Assembly: GCF_001854865.1 (NCBI RefSeq)
Contig: NZ_MDDW01000003.1
Span: 210,594-215,898, forward strand
Origin: Rhizobium sp. LCM 4573
GTDB lineage: Bacteria; Pseudomonadota; Alphaproteobacteria; Rhizobiales; Rhizobiaceae
DNA: 5,305 nucleotides
Direction: 5' to 3'
This document shows, in pieces, positions 1-5,305 of the stretch (the first letter of the stretch is position 1; every line of letters begins with the position of its first letter). Both the position numbers and the translations under genes were made by a program. The notes below the pieces were generated by a model, which was given only the letters and a program-made list of their open reading frames with translations, ran no database searches and had not been told where the DNA came from.

Positions 1-1
1 C

Positions 2-808
2 CAAATCGTCCTCTTCCTCGATGCGGACGACTATCTTTACCCGAACGCCGTTTCCGAAATCGTGAAGGCTCACGACACCTCGACGTCACAGGTGCAGTTC
101 CGCCTGCACATCGTCGACGAGGGCCAGAACATCAAGGACGTCTTCCCTCCACCCGAAGTGCCTTTCGATTCGGGAGACGTAACCCGGCAGCTCCTACGAA
201 AAGGTCGGTACCAGACCACCGTCACCAGCGGACTTGCCTTCGACCGACCAACACTGAACCGGATCATGCCGGTTCCGGAGGCTGAATTCCGGCAAGGAGC
301 CGATGGCTATCTCGCTACCGTCGCGCCGCTTTACGGCCGGGTGAAATCCATCGAAGAATGCCTCGGCGCCTATCGCATCCATGGCGAAAACCATTCGGTC
401 TTCGCCGAAAAGCTCGGGCAAAGGGCCCGCTGGCGCGTCCAGCATGATTTCCTGCGATTGCAGGCCCTGACCGGCGAGGCTGCCCAGGTCGGGATCAAGG
501 TGCCGGACAATGTCACTCTTCACGATCCGGTCCATCTCGAAGAGAGATTGGCCTCCCTTTGCGTCGATCGTCATCAGCATCCTGTCCCGGACGATTCCCG
601 ACTGGGTCTTGCCGTTGCCGGTGCGGAGGCGAGCCTCAAGATGAACATGTCGCTGCGGCGACGCATGGTCCTTTCGGCCTGGTTCCTGGCAGTCGGAGTG
701 CTTCCGCAGCGCATGGCGACGGCGGTGCTTTCCTGGAAGCTGCTGGCCTCCTCGCGGCCTGCTTTTCTCGTCCGGATGTCCAAATCGATCCGCCGTGCCG
801 CGGGGTAA
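2..808 (+). CDS. Glycosyltransferase family 2 protein, 3' portion (5' end outside window)
   Basis: The reading frame is open from the first complete codon at base 2 to a TAA at 806-808, giving 268 residues of a protein that starts upstream of the window. A GTG at base 62 is only an internal valine codon: the in-frame residues before it include FLDADDYLYP (fragment residues 5-14), the aspartate-rich DxD-type motif by which GT-A fold family 2 glycosyltransferases hold the metal and nucleotide-sugar. Other family-like segments are SGLAFDR (about 76-82), GADGYLATVAPLYG (about 99-112) and the YRIHGENHS segment (about 124-132), a pattern often seen at the end of the GT2 catalytic domain. A basic, partly hydrophobic C-terminal segment (about 218-265) could contact the membrane. 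GT2 enzymes typically transfer sugars to polysaccharide, lipopolysaccharide or protein acceptors; donor and acceptor here are unknown. The gene converges on dctA and has no evident functional link to it. The family call is fairly firm, the specific role is not. Confidence 0.85.
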   Translation, partial: QIVLFLDADDYLYPNAVSEIVKAHDTSTSQVQFRLHIVDEGQNIKDVFPPPEVPFDSGDVTRQLLRKGRYQTTVTSGLAFDRPTLNRIMPVPEAEFRQGADGYLATVAPLYGRVKSIEECLGAYRIHGENHSVFAEKLGQRARWRVQHDFLRLQALTGEAAQVGIKVPDNVTLHDPVHLEERLASLCVDRHQHPVPDDSRLGLAVAGAEASLKMNMSLRRRMVLSAWFLAVGVLPQRMATAVLSWKLLASSRPAFLVRMSKSIRRAAG

Positions 809-822
809 AACTGAGGTTTCCC

Positions 823-854
823 AAAAAAGTAAACCCCGCTCTCGCGGGGTTTAC
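823..854 (-). terminator. Rho-independent terminator of dctA, possibly shared with the convergent glycosyltransferase gene
   Basis: A perfect 11-bp stem, GTAAACCCCGC (829-839) and GCGGGGTTTAC (844-854), encloses a 4-base loop (840-843). On the minus strand the stem is followed directly by six U residues (AAAAAA at 823-828 on the plus strand), which is the classical intrinsic terminator form, 33 bases past the dctA stop. On the plus strand the hairpin starts 20 bases past the glycosyltransferase stop but is followed by TGCTTC, a poor U-tract. It should therefore work well for dctA and only weakly, if at all, for the other gene. Confidence 0.9.
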
Positions 855-887
855 TGCTTCAATGGGGTCGATACTGGTTGTGGCCGA

Positions 888-2216
888 TTACTCGGCGGGC
901 TGCAAAGCGGGTTGCTCGGCAGTCGACCCGGGTGTGCCCTTCAGGGCCTCATTGAGCTTCTCGACATCGAGTTCATTTTCCCAGCGGGCAACGACGATCG
1001 TCGCCACTGCATTGCCGACGAAGTTCGTGAGCGCACGGCATTCCGACATGAACCGATCGATGCCGAGGATGAGCGCCATGCCGGCTACCGGCACGGACGG
1101 CACCACAGAGAGCGTTGCAGCCAGCGTGATGAACCCGGCGCCGGTGATGCCGGCCGCTCCCTTCGAGCTCAGCATGGCGACGAGCAGCAGAAGGATCTGA
1201 TCCCCCAGCGACAGCGGGATGTCGACGGCCTGCGCGATGAAGAGCGCGGCAAGGGTCATGTAGATATTGGTTCCGTCGAGATTGAAGGAATAGCCCGTCG
1301 GAATGACGAGACCGACAACCGACCGTTTGCATCCGGCCCGCTCCATCTTCTGCATCAGGCCCGGAAGCGCTGCCTCGGACGAGGATGTGCCGAGCACGAG
1401 GAGCAGTTCTTCCTTGATATAGCGGATAAGCGCCAGGATCGAGAAGCCGTTGTATTTCGCAACCGCGCCAAGCACCACGAACACGAAAAGGAACGAGGTG
1501 ATGTAGAAGGTCGCAATCAGGAAGGCGAGATTGGCGACGGAGCCGATGCCATATTTGCCGATCGTAAACGCCATCGCACCGAATGCGCCGATCGGTGCCG
1601 CCTTCATGAGGATCGCCACCAGGCGGAAGATCGGCGTCGTCAGCGCCTGCAGGAAATCGACGACCGGTTTGCCCTGCTCGCCGACCATGCCGAGAGCCAC
1701 GCCGAAAAGCACCGAGAAGAACAGGACCTGCAGGATATCCCCATCGGCGAAGGCGCCGACGATGGTCTGCGGAATGATGTTCATCAGGAAGCCGGTAATG
1801 GTCGATTCATGCGCCTTCGTCGCATAGGTCGCCACGGCGTTCGCATCGAGCGACGCGGGATCGATGTGCATGCCCGCTCCCGGCTGCACCACATTGGCGA
1901 CGATCATGCCCACGGCCAGCGCCAGCGTGGAGAAGGTCAGGAAGTAGATCATCGCCTTGCCGGCAACGCGCCCGACCTTCTTCAGATCGGACATGCCGGC
2001 TATGCCGGTCGCAACCGTAAGGAAGATCACCGGGGCGATGATCATCTTCACCAGCTTGATGAATGCGTCGCCGAGCGGCTTCAGGCCGGCGCCGAAATCG
2101 GGATAGTAGTGGCCAACAAGCATGCCGGCAACGATTGCCACGATCACCTGGAAATAGAGGTGACGATAAAATGGCAGAGCGTCACGCTTCTCCGTGACGG
2201 CGGATGGGATGTTCAC
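888..2216 (-). CDS. dctA: C4-dicarboxylate:cation symporter DctA (DAACS / SLC1-like family)
   Basis: This inner-membrane carrier imports succinate, fumarate and malate with cations. From the GTG at 2216 it has 442 residues, close to the roughly 441 of Sinorhizobium DctA. It is very hydrophobic, as expected for eight transmembrane helices plus two re-entrant hairpins. Visible family motifs are the serine-rich first hairpin [10 protein letters not shown] (276-285), NLDGTNIYM in helix 7 (312-320), the second hairpin [13 protein letters not shown] (350-362) and the helix 8 signature from [10 protein letters not shown] to NFVGN (385-402). Arg394 corresponds to the substrate-carboxylate arginine of GltPh. 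Ser391 stands where amino-acid carriers have the amine-binding aspartate, which fits a dicarboxylate substrate. The GTG start is chosen because AAAGGAGG lies 5 bases upstream, the length matches the family, and the upstream ATG at 2300 falls inside the sigma-54 promoter. The gene diverges from dctBD, whose products are known to activate it. No frameshift or missing key residue is seen. Confidence 0.97.
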   Translation of the reverse strand: MNIPSAVTEKRDALPFYRHLYFQVIVAIVAGMLVGHYYPDFGAGLKPLGDAFIKLVKMIIAPVIFLTVATGIAGMSDLKKVGRVAGKAMIYFLTFSTLALAVGMIVANVVQPGAGMHIDPASLDANAVATYATKAHESTITGFLMNIIPQTIVGAFADGDILQVLFFSVLFGVALGMVGEQGKPVVDFLQALTTPIFRLVAILMKAAPIGAFGAMAFTIGKYGIGSVANLAFLIATFYITSFLFVFVVLGAVAKYNGFSILALIRYIKEELLLVLGTSSSEAALPGLMQKMERAGCKRSVVGLVIPTGYSFNLDGTNIYMTLAALFIAQAVDIPLSLGDQILLLLVAMLSSKGAAGITGAGFITLAATLSVVPSVPVAGMALILGIDRFMSECRALTNFVGNAVATIVVARWENELDVEKLNEALKGTPGSTAEQPALQPAE

Positions 2217-2221
2217 GATTT

Positions 2222-2229
2222 CCTCCTTT
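2222..2229 (-). promoter_or_regulatory. Shine-Dalgarno sequence of dctA; sets the GTG start
   Basis: On the minus strand AAAGGAGG is followed by a 5-base spacer and then GTG at 2216-2214. This near-perfect match to the 16S rRNA 3' end decides the start codon: the ATG at 2300 would lie upstream of the predicted transcript start and could not be translated from the sigma-54 transcript. Confidence 0.9.
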
Positions 2230-2233
2230 CGCA

Positions 2234-2264
2234 CCCCGACCAGGAGACCTGGCTCTTCCCGGGG
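2234..2264 (-). other. Possible hairpin in the dctA leader, just upstream of the ribosome binding site
   Basis: Read on the minus strand, an outer 5-bp stem (CCCCG at 2264-2260 with CGGGG at 2238-2234) encloses an inner 5-bp stem (CCAGG at 2252-2248 with CCTGG at 2244-2240) with a TCT loop. The two are separated by a 7-versus-1 asymmetric internal loop. The structure ends 4 bases before the Shine-Dalgarno sequence, which stays unpaired. It could affect leader stability or ribosome access, but no known riboswitch is recognised and the folding has not been computed. Confidence 0.4.
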
Positions 2265-2292
2265 ACTACTTGCTGTTATCCAGAAAGGAGCA

Positions 2293-2307
2293 GCAAGCAT
2301 CGTGCCA
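2293..2307 (-). promoter_or_regulatory. Sigma-54 (RpoN) -24/-12 promoter of dctA
   Basis: The minus strand reads TGGCACG-ATGC-TTGC, followed by T. This matches the sigma-54 consensus TGGCACG-N4-TTGCW at every defined position, with the required spacing between GG and GC. Taking the C at 2293 as -12 puts the transcript start near 2281 and leaves a leader of about 65 bases before the GTG. RpoN-dependent transcription of dctA activated by DctD is established in Sinorhizobium and Rhizobium; here it is inferred from the sequence. Confidence 0.95.
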
Positions 2308-2325
2308 ATCGGGTAGCGGGAGCGC

Positions 2326-2338
2326 TAATGCCTTGAAA
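2326..2338 (-). promoter_or_regulatory. IHF-like site between activator sites and sigma-54 promoter
   Basis: The minus strand reads TTTCAAGGCATTA, which fits the IHF consensus WATCAA-N4-TTR with one mismatch (T for A at the second position). It lies between the presumed DctD sites and the -24/-12 promoter, where IHF bending usually helps an enhancer-bound activator reach sigma-54 polymerase. The IHF consensus is short and degenerate, so a chance match is possible. Confidence 0.45.
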
Positions 2339-2362
2339 TTACTTTCTTCTCGCCACAGACAT

Positions 2363-2378
2363 GTCGCGTATGCGCGAC
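2363..2378. promoter_or_regulatory. Probable promoter-proximal DctD binding site (UAS)
   Basis: The inverted repeat GTCGCG-TATG-CGCGAC is centred at about 2370.5, roughly 90 bp upstream of the predicted dctA transcript start. It sits 20 bp, about two helical turns, from the second palindrome, and shares with it the GT-N14-AC edges and a CATGT segment just before. A second partial palindrome, ATGCG-CGA-CGCAT (2370-2382), overlaps it. Sinorhizobium meliloti dctA is known to have tandem DctD sites of unequal affinity; the assignment here rests on position and symmetry. Confidence 0.7.
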
Positions 2379-2381
2379 GCA

Positions 2382-2399
2382 TGTGCGAAGTTTCGCACA
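2382..2399. promoter_or_regulatory. Probable promoter-distal DctD binding site (UAS)
   Basis: TGTGCGAA-GT-TTCGCACA is a perfect 18-bp palindrome with 8-bp arms and a 2-bp centre at about 2390.5, roughly 110 bp upstream of the predicted dctA start. Its symmetry and placement are what is expected for the dimeric helix-turn-helix domain of an NtrC-class activator. DctD, encoded in this window, is the obvious candidate. It lies only about 43 bp before the dctB start, so DctD bound here might also affect dctBD. Confidence 0.78.
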
Positions 2400-2402
2400 A
2401 TT

Positions 2403-2430
2403 TTGATTGAGCAAAGTGCGATTTTATGCT
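2403..2430 (+). promoter_or_regulatory. Weak candidate sigma-70 promoter of dctB
   Basis: TTGATT (2403-2408) and TATGCT (2425-2430) are separated by 16 bases, each matching 4 of 6 consensus positions. Transcription would begin near 2437, only a few bases before the chosen dctB ATG. The match is modest and other starts are possible. Confidence 0.3.
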
Positions 2431-2433
2431 CAA
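2407..2433. promoter_or_regulatory. Inverted repeat over the candidate dctB promoter
   Basis: TTGAGCA (2407-2413) and TGCTCAA (2427-2433) are perfect 7-bp arms around a 13-base spacer. The spacer holds GTGCGA (2416-2421), identical to six bases of the distal DctD palindrome half-site. The repeat overlaps the candidate dctB promoter and ends 8 bases before the dctB ATG, so it could be an operator. The regulator is unknown and a chance repeat is not excluded. Confidence 0.4.
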
Positions 2434-2441
2434 CATTTCCG

Positions 2442-4295
2442 ATGGATGCGCTTGCCACAGCGAACAAAGAAGCAGAACTGCTCCGCCGGGCGCGGCGGCA
2501 ATGGATCGCGTTTGGGGCAGCACTTCTCCTGATATCGGCAGCCATGCTCCACGCAGCCGGAAACTATGGGCGTTCCTCCGCACTGACGGTATTGGAGGAC
2601 CAGGGCCGAACCGACGCGAACCTGAAGGTTGCTCTTCTGCGCGCCGTCCTGGAGCGTCCGCGCGCCCTGCCTTTCCTGCTTTCCCGCGACCGCGACGTCG
2701 AGGACGCCTTGACAAGCACAGAGTCCTCGAAACGGCAGGCCCTCGACCGCAAGCTCGAAGAGCTGGTGGCCGGCACGAGTGCCGCGGTCATCTATGTTAT
2801 CGACCGCAAGGGGGTGGCGATCTCGGCGAGCAATTGGCGTGAGCCGACCAGTTTCGTCGGCAACGACTATGCCTTCCGGGCCTATTTCTCCGGTGGGATG
2901 AAGGATGGCACCGCGGAGCATTTCGCGCTCGGCACGGTCAGCAAGCGGCCAGGCCTTTATATCTCCCACAGGGTCGGACCGGCGGCATCCCCGCTCGGTG
3001 TCGTCGTCGTCAAGATGGAGTTCGACCAGCTGGAAAAGGACTGGCACGAGACATCGCGCCCCTCCTTCGTCGTCGACCCCAACGACGTCGTATTGATCAC
3101 CAGCATTCCCTCCTGGCGCTTCATGACGACGGAGAGGCTTCCGCCGACAAGCCTCTCCGCCATCCGGCAAAGCCTGCAGTTCGGCGAAGCTCCTCTTCTT
3201 CCGCTGCCTCTTCGGACGATGGAGGCGCTTGACGGCGGCATTTCTCTTGTCCGCGCCGTGCAGCCCGGCGGCAGTTCTGAAACCTATCTCAGGATCACGA
3301 CGCAGGTTCCCTCGACGCCATGGCAGTTCGAATATCTCGTCCCGACCGAAGGAGCGGTTGCCGCCGGCGTGCGGGAAGCGCGCCTACTGGCGCTGCTCGC
3401 CCTCGGCGCGATCGCCGTTGCGGCCGCCATCTGGCTGCGTCGACGTCAGACGGCGTTTGCCAATGCAATAAGAGAGCAGGCAGCGCGCGAAGAACTCGAA
3501 TGCCGCGTGATCGACCGCACCCGCGATCTGAGCCTTGCCCACGATCGCCTGCAGGGCGAAATCGCCGACCACCGCGAAACCGAGACGAAGCTACAGGCCG
3601 TGCAGCAGGATCTCGTACAGGCAAACCGGCTGGCCATCCTCGGTCAGGTCGCGGCGGGCGTGGCCCATGAAATCAACCAGCCGCTCGCCACCATCCGCGC
3701 CTATGCCGATAATTCGAAGATATTCCTCGAACGCCGCAAGACGGATGCCGTGGACGAAAACCTCGATCTCATTGCCGGGCTTACCGACAGGATCGCGGCG
3801 ATCACGGAAAACCTGAAGACATTTGCACGCAAGGGACGCACCGGCGAAGAACCGGTCAATCTTAGCGAGGTCATCGCAGGCGCGGTCATGCTGCTTCGCA
3901 GCCGGTTCACCGGAAGGCTCGAGCGGCTGATGATCGACCCAATGCCGGATGGGCTTCGGGTCATGGGCAGTCGATTGAGGTTGGAACAGGTGTTCATCAA
4001 CCTCTTCCAGAACGCGCTCGAGGCGGTAGAGACCAGACCGGACGGCCGCGTCGACATCTCTATCGCCGCCGAAGGTTCCGAAGTCACCGTCTCGATCTCC
4101 GATAATGGACCTGGCATCGAGCCTGATATCCTGAACTCCCTTTTCGAGCCCTTCAATACGTCGAAGGAAGGAGGCCTTGGCCTCGGGCTCGTGATCGCGA
4201 AGGACATCATCTCGGATTATGGCGGACGCCTGGAGGTCGAAACTGGGACGAGCGGCACCCGCTTCCTGGTCCATTTACGAAAGGCTGGAGAATGA
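2442..4295 (+). CDS. dctB: C4-dicarboxylate sensor histidine kinase DctB
   Basis: DctB is the inner-membrane kinase that senses periplasmic C4-dicarboxylates and phosphorylates DctD. From the ATG at 2442 it has 617 residues, near the usual 620. In order: transmembrane helix 1 (about 21-39), a periplasmic double-Cache (PAS-like) sensor region (about 40-312) with the Cache-like stretch NW-x4[13 protein letters not shown] (131-149), transmembrane helix 2 (about 314-333), a coiled-coil linker (about 335-398) and the kinase core. The H-box [15 protein letters not shown] carries the phospho-acceptor His409. The ATP-binding domain shows the N-box [11 protein letters not shown] (Asn524), G1 DNGPGI (554-559), the F-box FEPF (568-571) and G2 GLGLGL (578-583). 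The frame stays open upstream to an ATG at 2361, but that start would add 27 residues encoded by the presumed DctD sites and would make the protein longer than usual. No good Shine-Dalgarno sequence precedes 2442, so the exact start is the least certain point. The stop overlaps the dctD start, indicating an operon. Confidence 0.96.
   Translation: MDALATANKEAELLRRARRQWIAFGAALLLISAAMLHAAGNYGRSSALTVLEDQGRTDANLKVALLRAVLERPRALPFLLSRDRDVEDALTSTESSKRQALDRKLEELVAGTSAAVIYVIDRKGVAISASNWREPTSFVGNDYAFRAYFSGGMKDGTAEHFALGTVSKRPGLYISHRVGPAASPLGVVVVKMEFDQLEKDWHETSRPSFVVDPNDVVLITSIPSWRFMTTERLPPTSLSAIRQSLQFGEAPLLPLPLRTMEALDGGISLVRAVQPGGSSETYLRITTQVPSTPWQFEYLVPTEGAVAAGVREARLLALLALGAIAVAAAIWLRRRQTAFANAIREQAAREELECRVIDRTRDLSLAHDRLQGEIADHRETETKLQAVQQDLVQANRLAILGQVAAGVAHEINQPLATIRAYADNSKIFLERRKTDAVDENLDLIAGLTDRIAAITENLKTFARKGRTGEEPVNLSEVIAGAVMLLRSRFTGRLERLMIDPMPDGLRVMGSRLRLEQVFINLFQNALEAVETRPDGRVDISIAAEGSEVTVSISDNGPGIEPDILNSLFEPFNTSKEGGLGLGLVIAKDIISDYGGRLEVETGTSGTRFLVHLRKAGE
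4279..4284 (+). promoter_or_regulatory. Shine-Dalgarno sequence of dctD inside the end of dctB
   Basis: GAAAGG lies 7 bases before the dctD ATG at 4292, within the last codons of dctB. A nearer GGAG (4287-4290) is only 1 base from the ATG, too close to act for it. With the ATGA overlap (4292-4295) this supports translational coupling of DctD to DctB. Confidence 0.7.
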
Positions 4296-5305
4296 ACGCA
4301 GCCGTACCCATCCTGCTGATCGACGACGATCGGCAGCTTCTGCGTGCCACAGCGCAGACGCTGGAGCTTGCCGGTTTCGATGTCTCCCCTCTTGCATCCG
4401 CCAAGGACGCCCTACCCTTGCTCGATGCAACGTTTCCCGGCGTCATCGTCTCCGATATCCGTATGCCCGGCTTGGACGGCCTGCAGCTCTTCGAGCGCAT
4501 CCGCGACCTCGACGCCGAAATCCCCGTCATCCTGGTGACCGGCCACGGCGACATTCCGACTGCCGTGAAAGCCATTCAGGATGGGGTTTATGATTTCATC
4601 GCTAAGCCTTTCCCCGCCGAGCGCCTGATCCAATGCGTCCGGCGCGCCGCGGAAAAGCGCAGTCTCATCATGGAAAACCGCCACCTCCGGGAAGCTTCCC
4701 GGCAAATGGAGGATAACTTCCCTCTTCTCGGCCAAACACCCGTCATGGAGCGGCTCCGCGAAACGCTGCGGCAAATCGCCGATACGGATGTCGACGTGCT
4801 GGTGACGGGCGAAACCGGCAGCGGCAAGGAAGTCGTGGCCCGGCTGCTCCATGACTGGAGCCGCCGGGCAAAGGGTAATTTCGTGGCGCTCAACTGTGGC
4901 GCCCTTCCGGAACAGGTGATCGAAAGCGAACTGTTCGGCCACGAGGCGGGTGCCTTCACGGGAGCGCAGAAAAGGCGGGTCGGCCGTATCGAGCATTCGA
5001 GCGGCGGCACGCTCTTTCTCGATGAGCTGGAAAGCATGCCGCCCTCCACGCAGGTCCAGATGCTGCGCGTGCTTGAAATGCGTGAGGTGACACCGCTCGG
5101 CACGAACGAAGTCCGCCCGGTGGATATCCGCGTCGTGGCGGCCGCCAAGGTCGATCTGGCCGATCCCGCACAACGGAAGTCTTTCCGCGAGGACCTTTAT
5201 TATCGGCTGAACGTCGTGGCGCTTTCCATTCCGCCGCTGCGCGAGCGGCGTGACGACATTCCGCTGTTGTACACCTATTTTGTGGAGCGGGCGGCGCAGC
5301 GTTTC
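4292..5305 (+). CDS. dctD: C4-dicarboxylate response regulator DctD, sigma-54-dependent activator (3' end outside window)
   Basis: The frame runs from the ATG at 4292 to the window edge with no stop, giving 338 residues of a protein usually about 450-460 long. The receiver domain (about 5-120) has acidic residues Asp11-Asp13, phospho-acceptor Asp55 in SDIRMPG, Thr83 in VTGHGD and Lys105 in KPF. After a linker (about 121-143) comes the AAA+ domain that remodels sigma-54 polymerase: Walker A GETGSGKE (173-180), the sigma-54-contacting loop GAFTGA (220-225), Walker B GGTLFLDE (238-245), and [11 protein letters not shown] with [11 protein letters not shown] (298-324) from the arginine-finger and following region. 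All key residues seen are intact, so this should be a working NtrC-class activator. The C-terminal Fis-type helix-turn-helix that would bind the sites at 2363-2399 is beyond the window. The gene overlaps dctB by ATGA, so kinase and regulator are probably co-translated. The identification rests on family motifs and on the dctA-dctB-dctD order. Confidence 0.96.
   Translation, partial: MNAAVPILLIDDDRQLLRATAQTLELAGFDVSPLASAKDALPLLDATFPGVIVSDIRMPGLDGLQLFERIRDLDAEIPVILVTGHGDIPTAVKAIQDGVYDFIAKPFPAERLIQCVRRAAEKRSLIMENRHLREASRQMEDNFPLLGQTPVMERLRETLRQIADTDVDVLVTGETGSGKEVVARLLHDWSRRAKGNFVALNCGALPEQVIESELFGHEAGAFTGAQKRRVGRIEHSSGGTLFLDELESMPPSTQVQMLRVLEMREVTPLGTNEVRPVDIRVVAAAKVDLADPAQRKSFREDLYYRLNVVALSIPPLRERRDDIPLLYTYFVERAAQRF

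Noticed and set aside
559..1200. A plus-strand frame crossing from the glycosyltransferase gene through the terminator into dctA.
   Set aside because: It overlaps two well-supported genes and the hairpin, is of low complexity in Arg, Ser and Ala, and shows no recognisable domain.
2223..2290. CTCCTTTC (minus strand, 2290-2283) is perfectly complementary to GAAAGGAG in the dctA ribosome site (2230-2223), suggesting a sequestering switch.
   Set aside because: With -12 at 2293 the transcript should start near 2281, so the 5' arm would not be transcribed. It would become relevant only if mapping placed the start at or above 2290.
795..2336. A 513-residue open frame on the plus strand running antisense across dctA.
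   Set aside because: It is a codon-bias shadow. Its product is rich in Arg, His, Asp and Glu with no domain pattern, has no plausible start signal, and contains the dctA terminator, while the opposite frame is unmistakably DctA.
2403..2416. A possible FNR/FixK-type box starting TTGAT in front of dctB.
   Set aside because: The second half-site reads CAAAG instead of ATCAA, with most positions wrong, so no anaerobox can be supported.
2430..3170. A 246-residue minus-strand frame and several similar frames opposite dctB and dctD.
   Set aside because: These are GC-rich antisense shadows without family motifs or ribosome sites. The plus-strand frames carry complete kinase and AAA+ motifs.
1..5305. 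Search for CRISPR repeats, insertion-sequence ends, tRNA or rRNA genes, phage att sites and a hidden novel gene system.
   Set aside because: No regularly spaced repeats, transposase frames, cloverleaf-like segments or duplicated target sites were seen by eye. All substantial intergenic DNA is accounted for by the dct control region and the terminator spacer.

Overview
The window looks like chromosome or replicon sequence from an alphaproteobacterium of the rhizobial group (Rhizobiaceae-like: Sinorhizobium/Ensifer, Rhizobium, Agrobacterium, Shinella or a relative). The reasons are the GC-rich coding DNA, the divergent dctA / dctBD arrangement, and proteins that resemble the Rhizobium and Sinorhizobium Dct proteins closely when read by eye. 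The exact genus cannot be fixed without a search.

Layout. (1) Bases 2-808, + strand: the 3' part of a family 2 glycosyltransferase gene whose 5' end lies outside the window. (2) Bases 809-887: a short convergent intergenic spacer with one strong hairpin terminator. Its U-tract lies on the dctA (minus strand) side. (3) Bases 888-2216, - strand: dctA, the C4-dicarboxylate:cation symporter. Translation probably starts at a GTG at 2216 behind a very good Shine-Dalgarno sequence, not at the upstream ATG at 2300, which lies inside the sigma-54 promoter. (4) Bases 2217-2441: a dense divergent control region. Reading in the dctA direction, it holds two tandem inverted repeats interpreted as DctD upstream activating sites, an IHF-like site, a perfect -24/-12 sigma-54 promoter and a leader with a small hairpin. 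On the dctB side there is a further inverted repeat over a weak candidate sigma-70 promoter. (5) Bases 2442-4295, + strand: dctB, a membrane sensor histidine kinase. (6) Bases 4292-5305, + strand: dctD, its sigma-54-dependent response regulator, overlapping dctB by ATGA and cut off by the window end before its DNA-binding domain.

How it works together (established for rhizobial Dct systems). DctB senses succinate, fumarate or malate through its periplasmic domain and phosphorylates DctD. DctD-P binds tandem sites upstream of dctA and drives sigma-54 RNA polymerase to open the -24/-12 promoter. DctA then imports dicarboxylates, the main carbon source supplied to nitrogen-fixing bacteroids and a preferred one for free-living rhizobia.

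The system itself is known, and I found no previously undescribed gene system here. The parts most worth checking are in the 225-bp divergent control region: the arrangement of sites, the extra inverted repeat in front of dctB, the apparent lack of a dctB Shine-Dalgarno sequence, and the start sites of both divergent genes.
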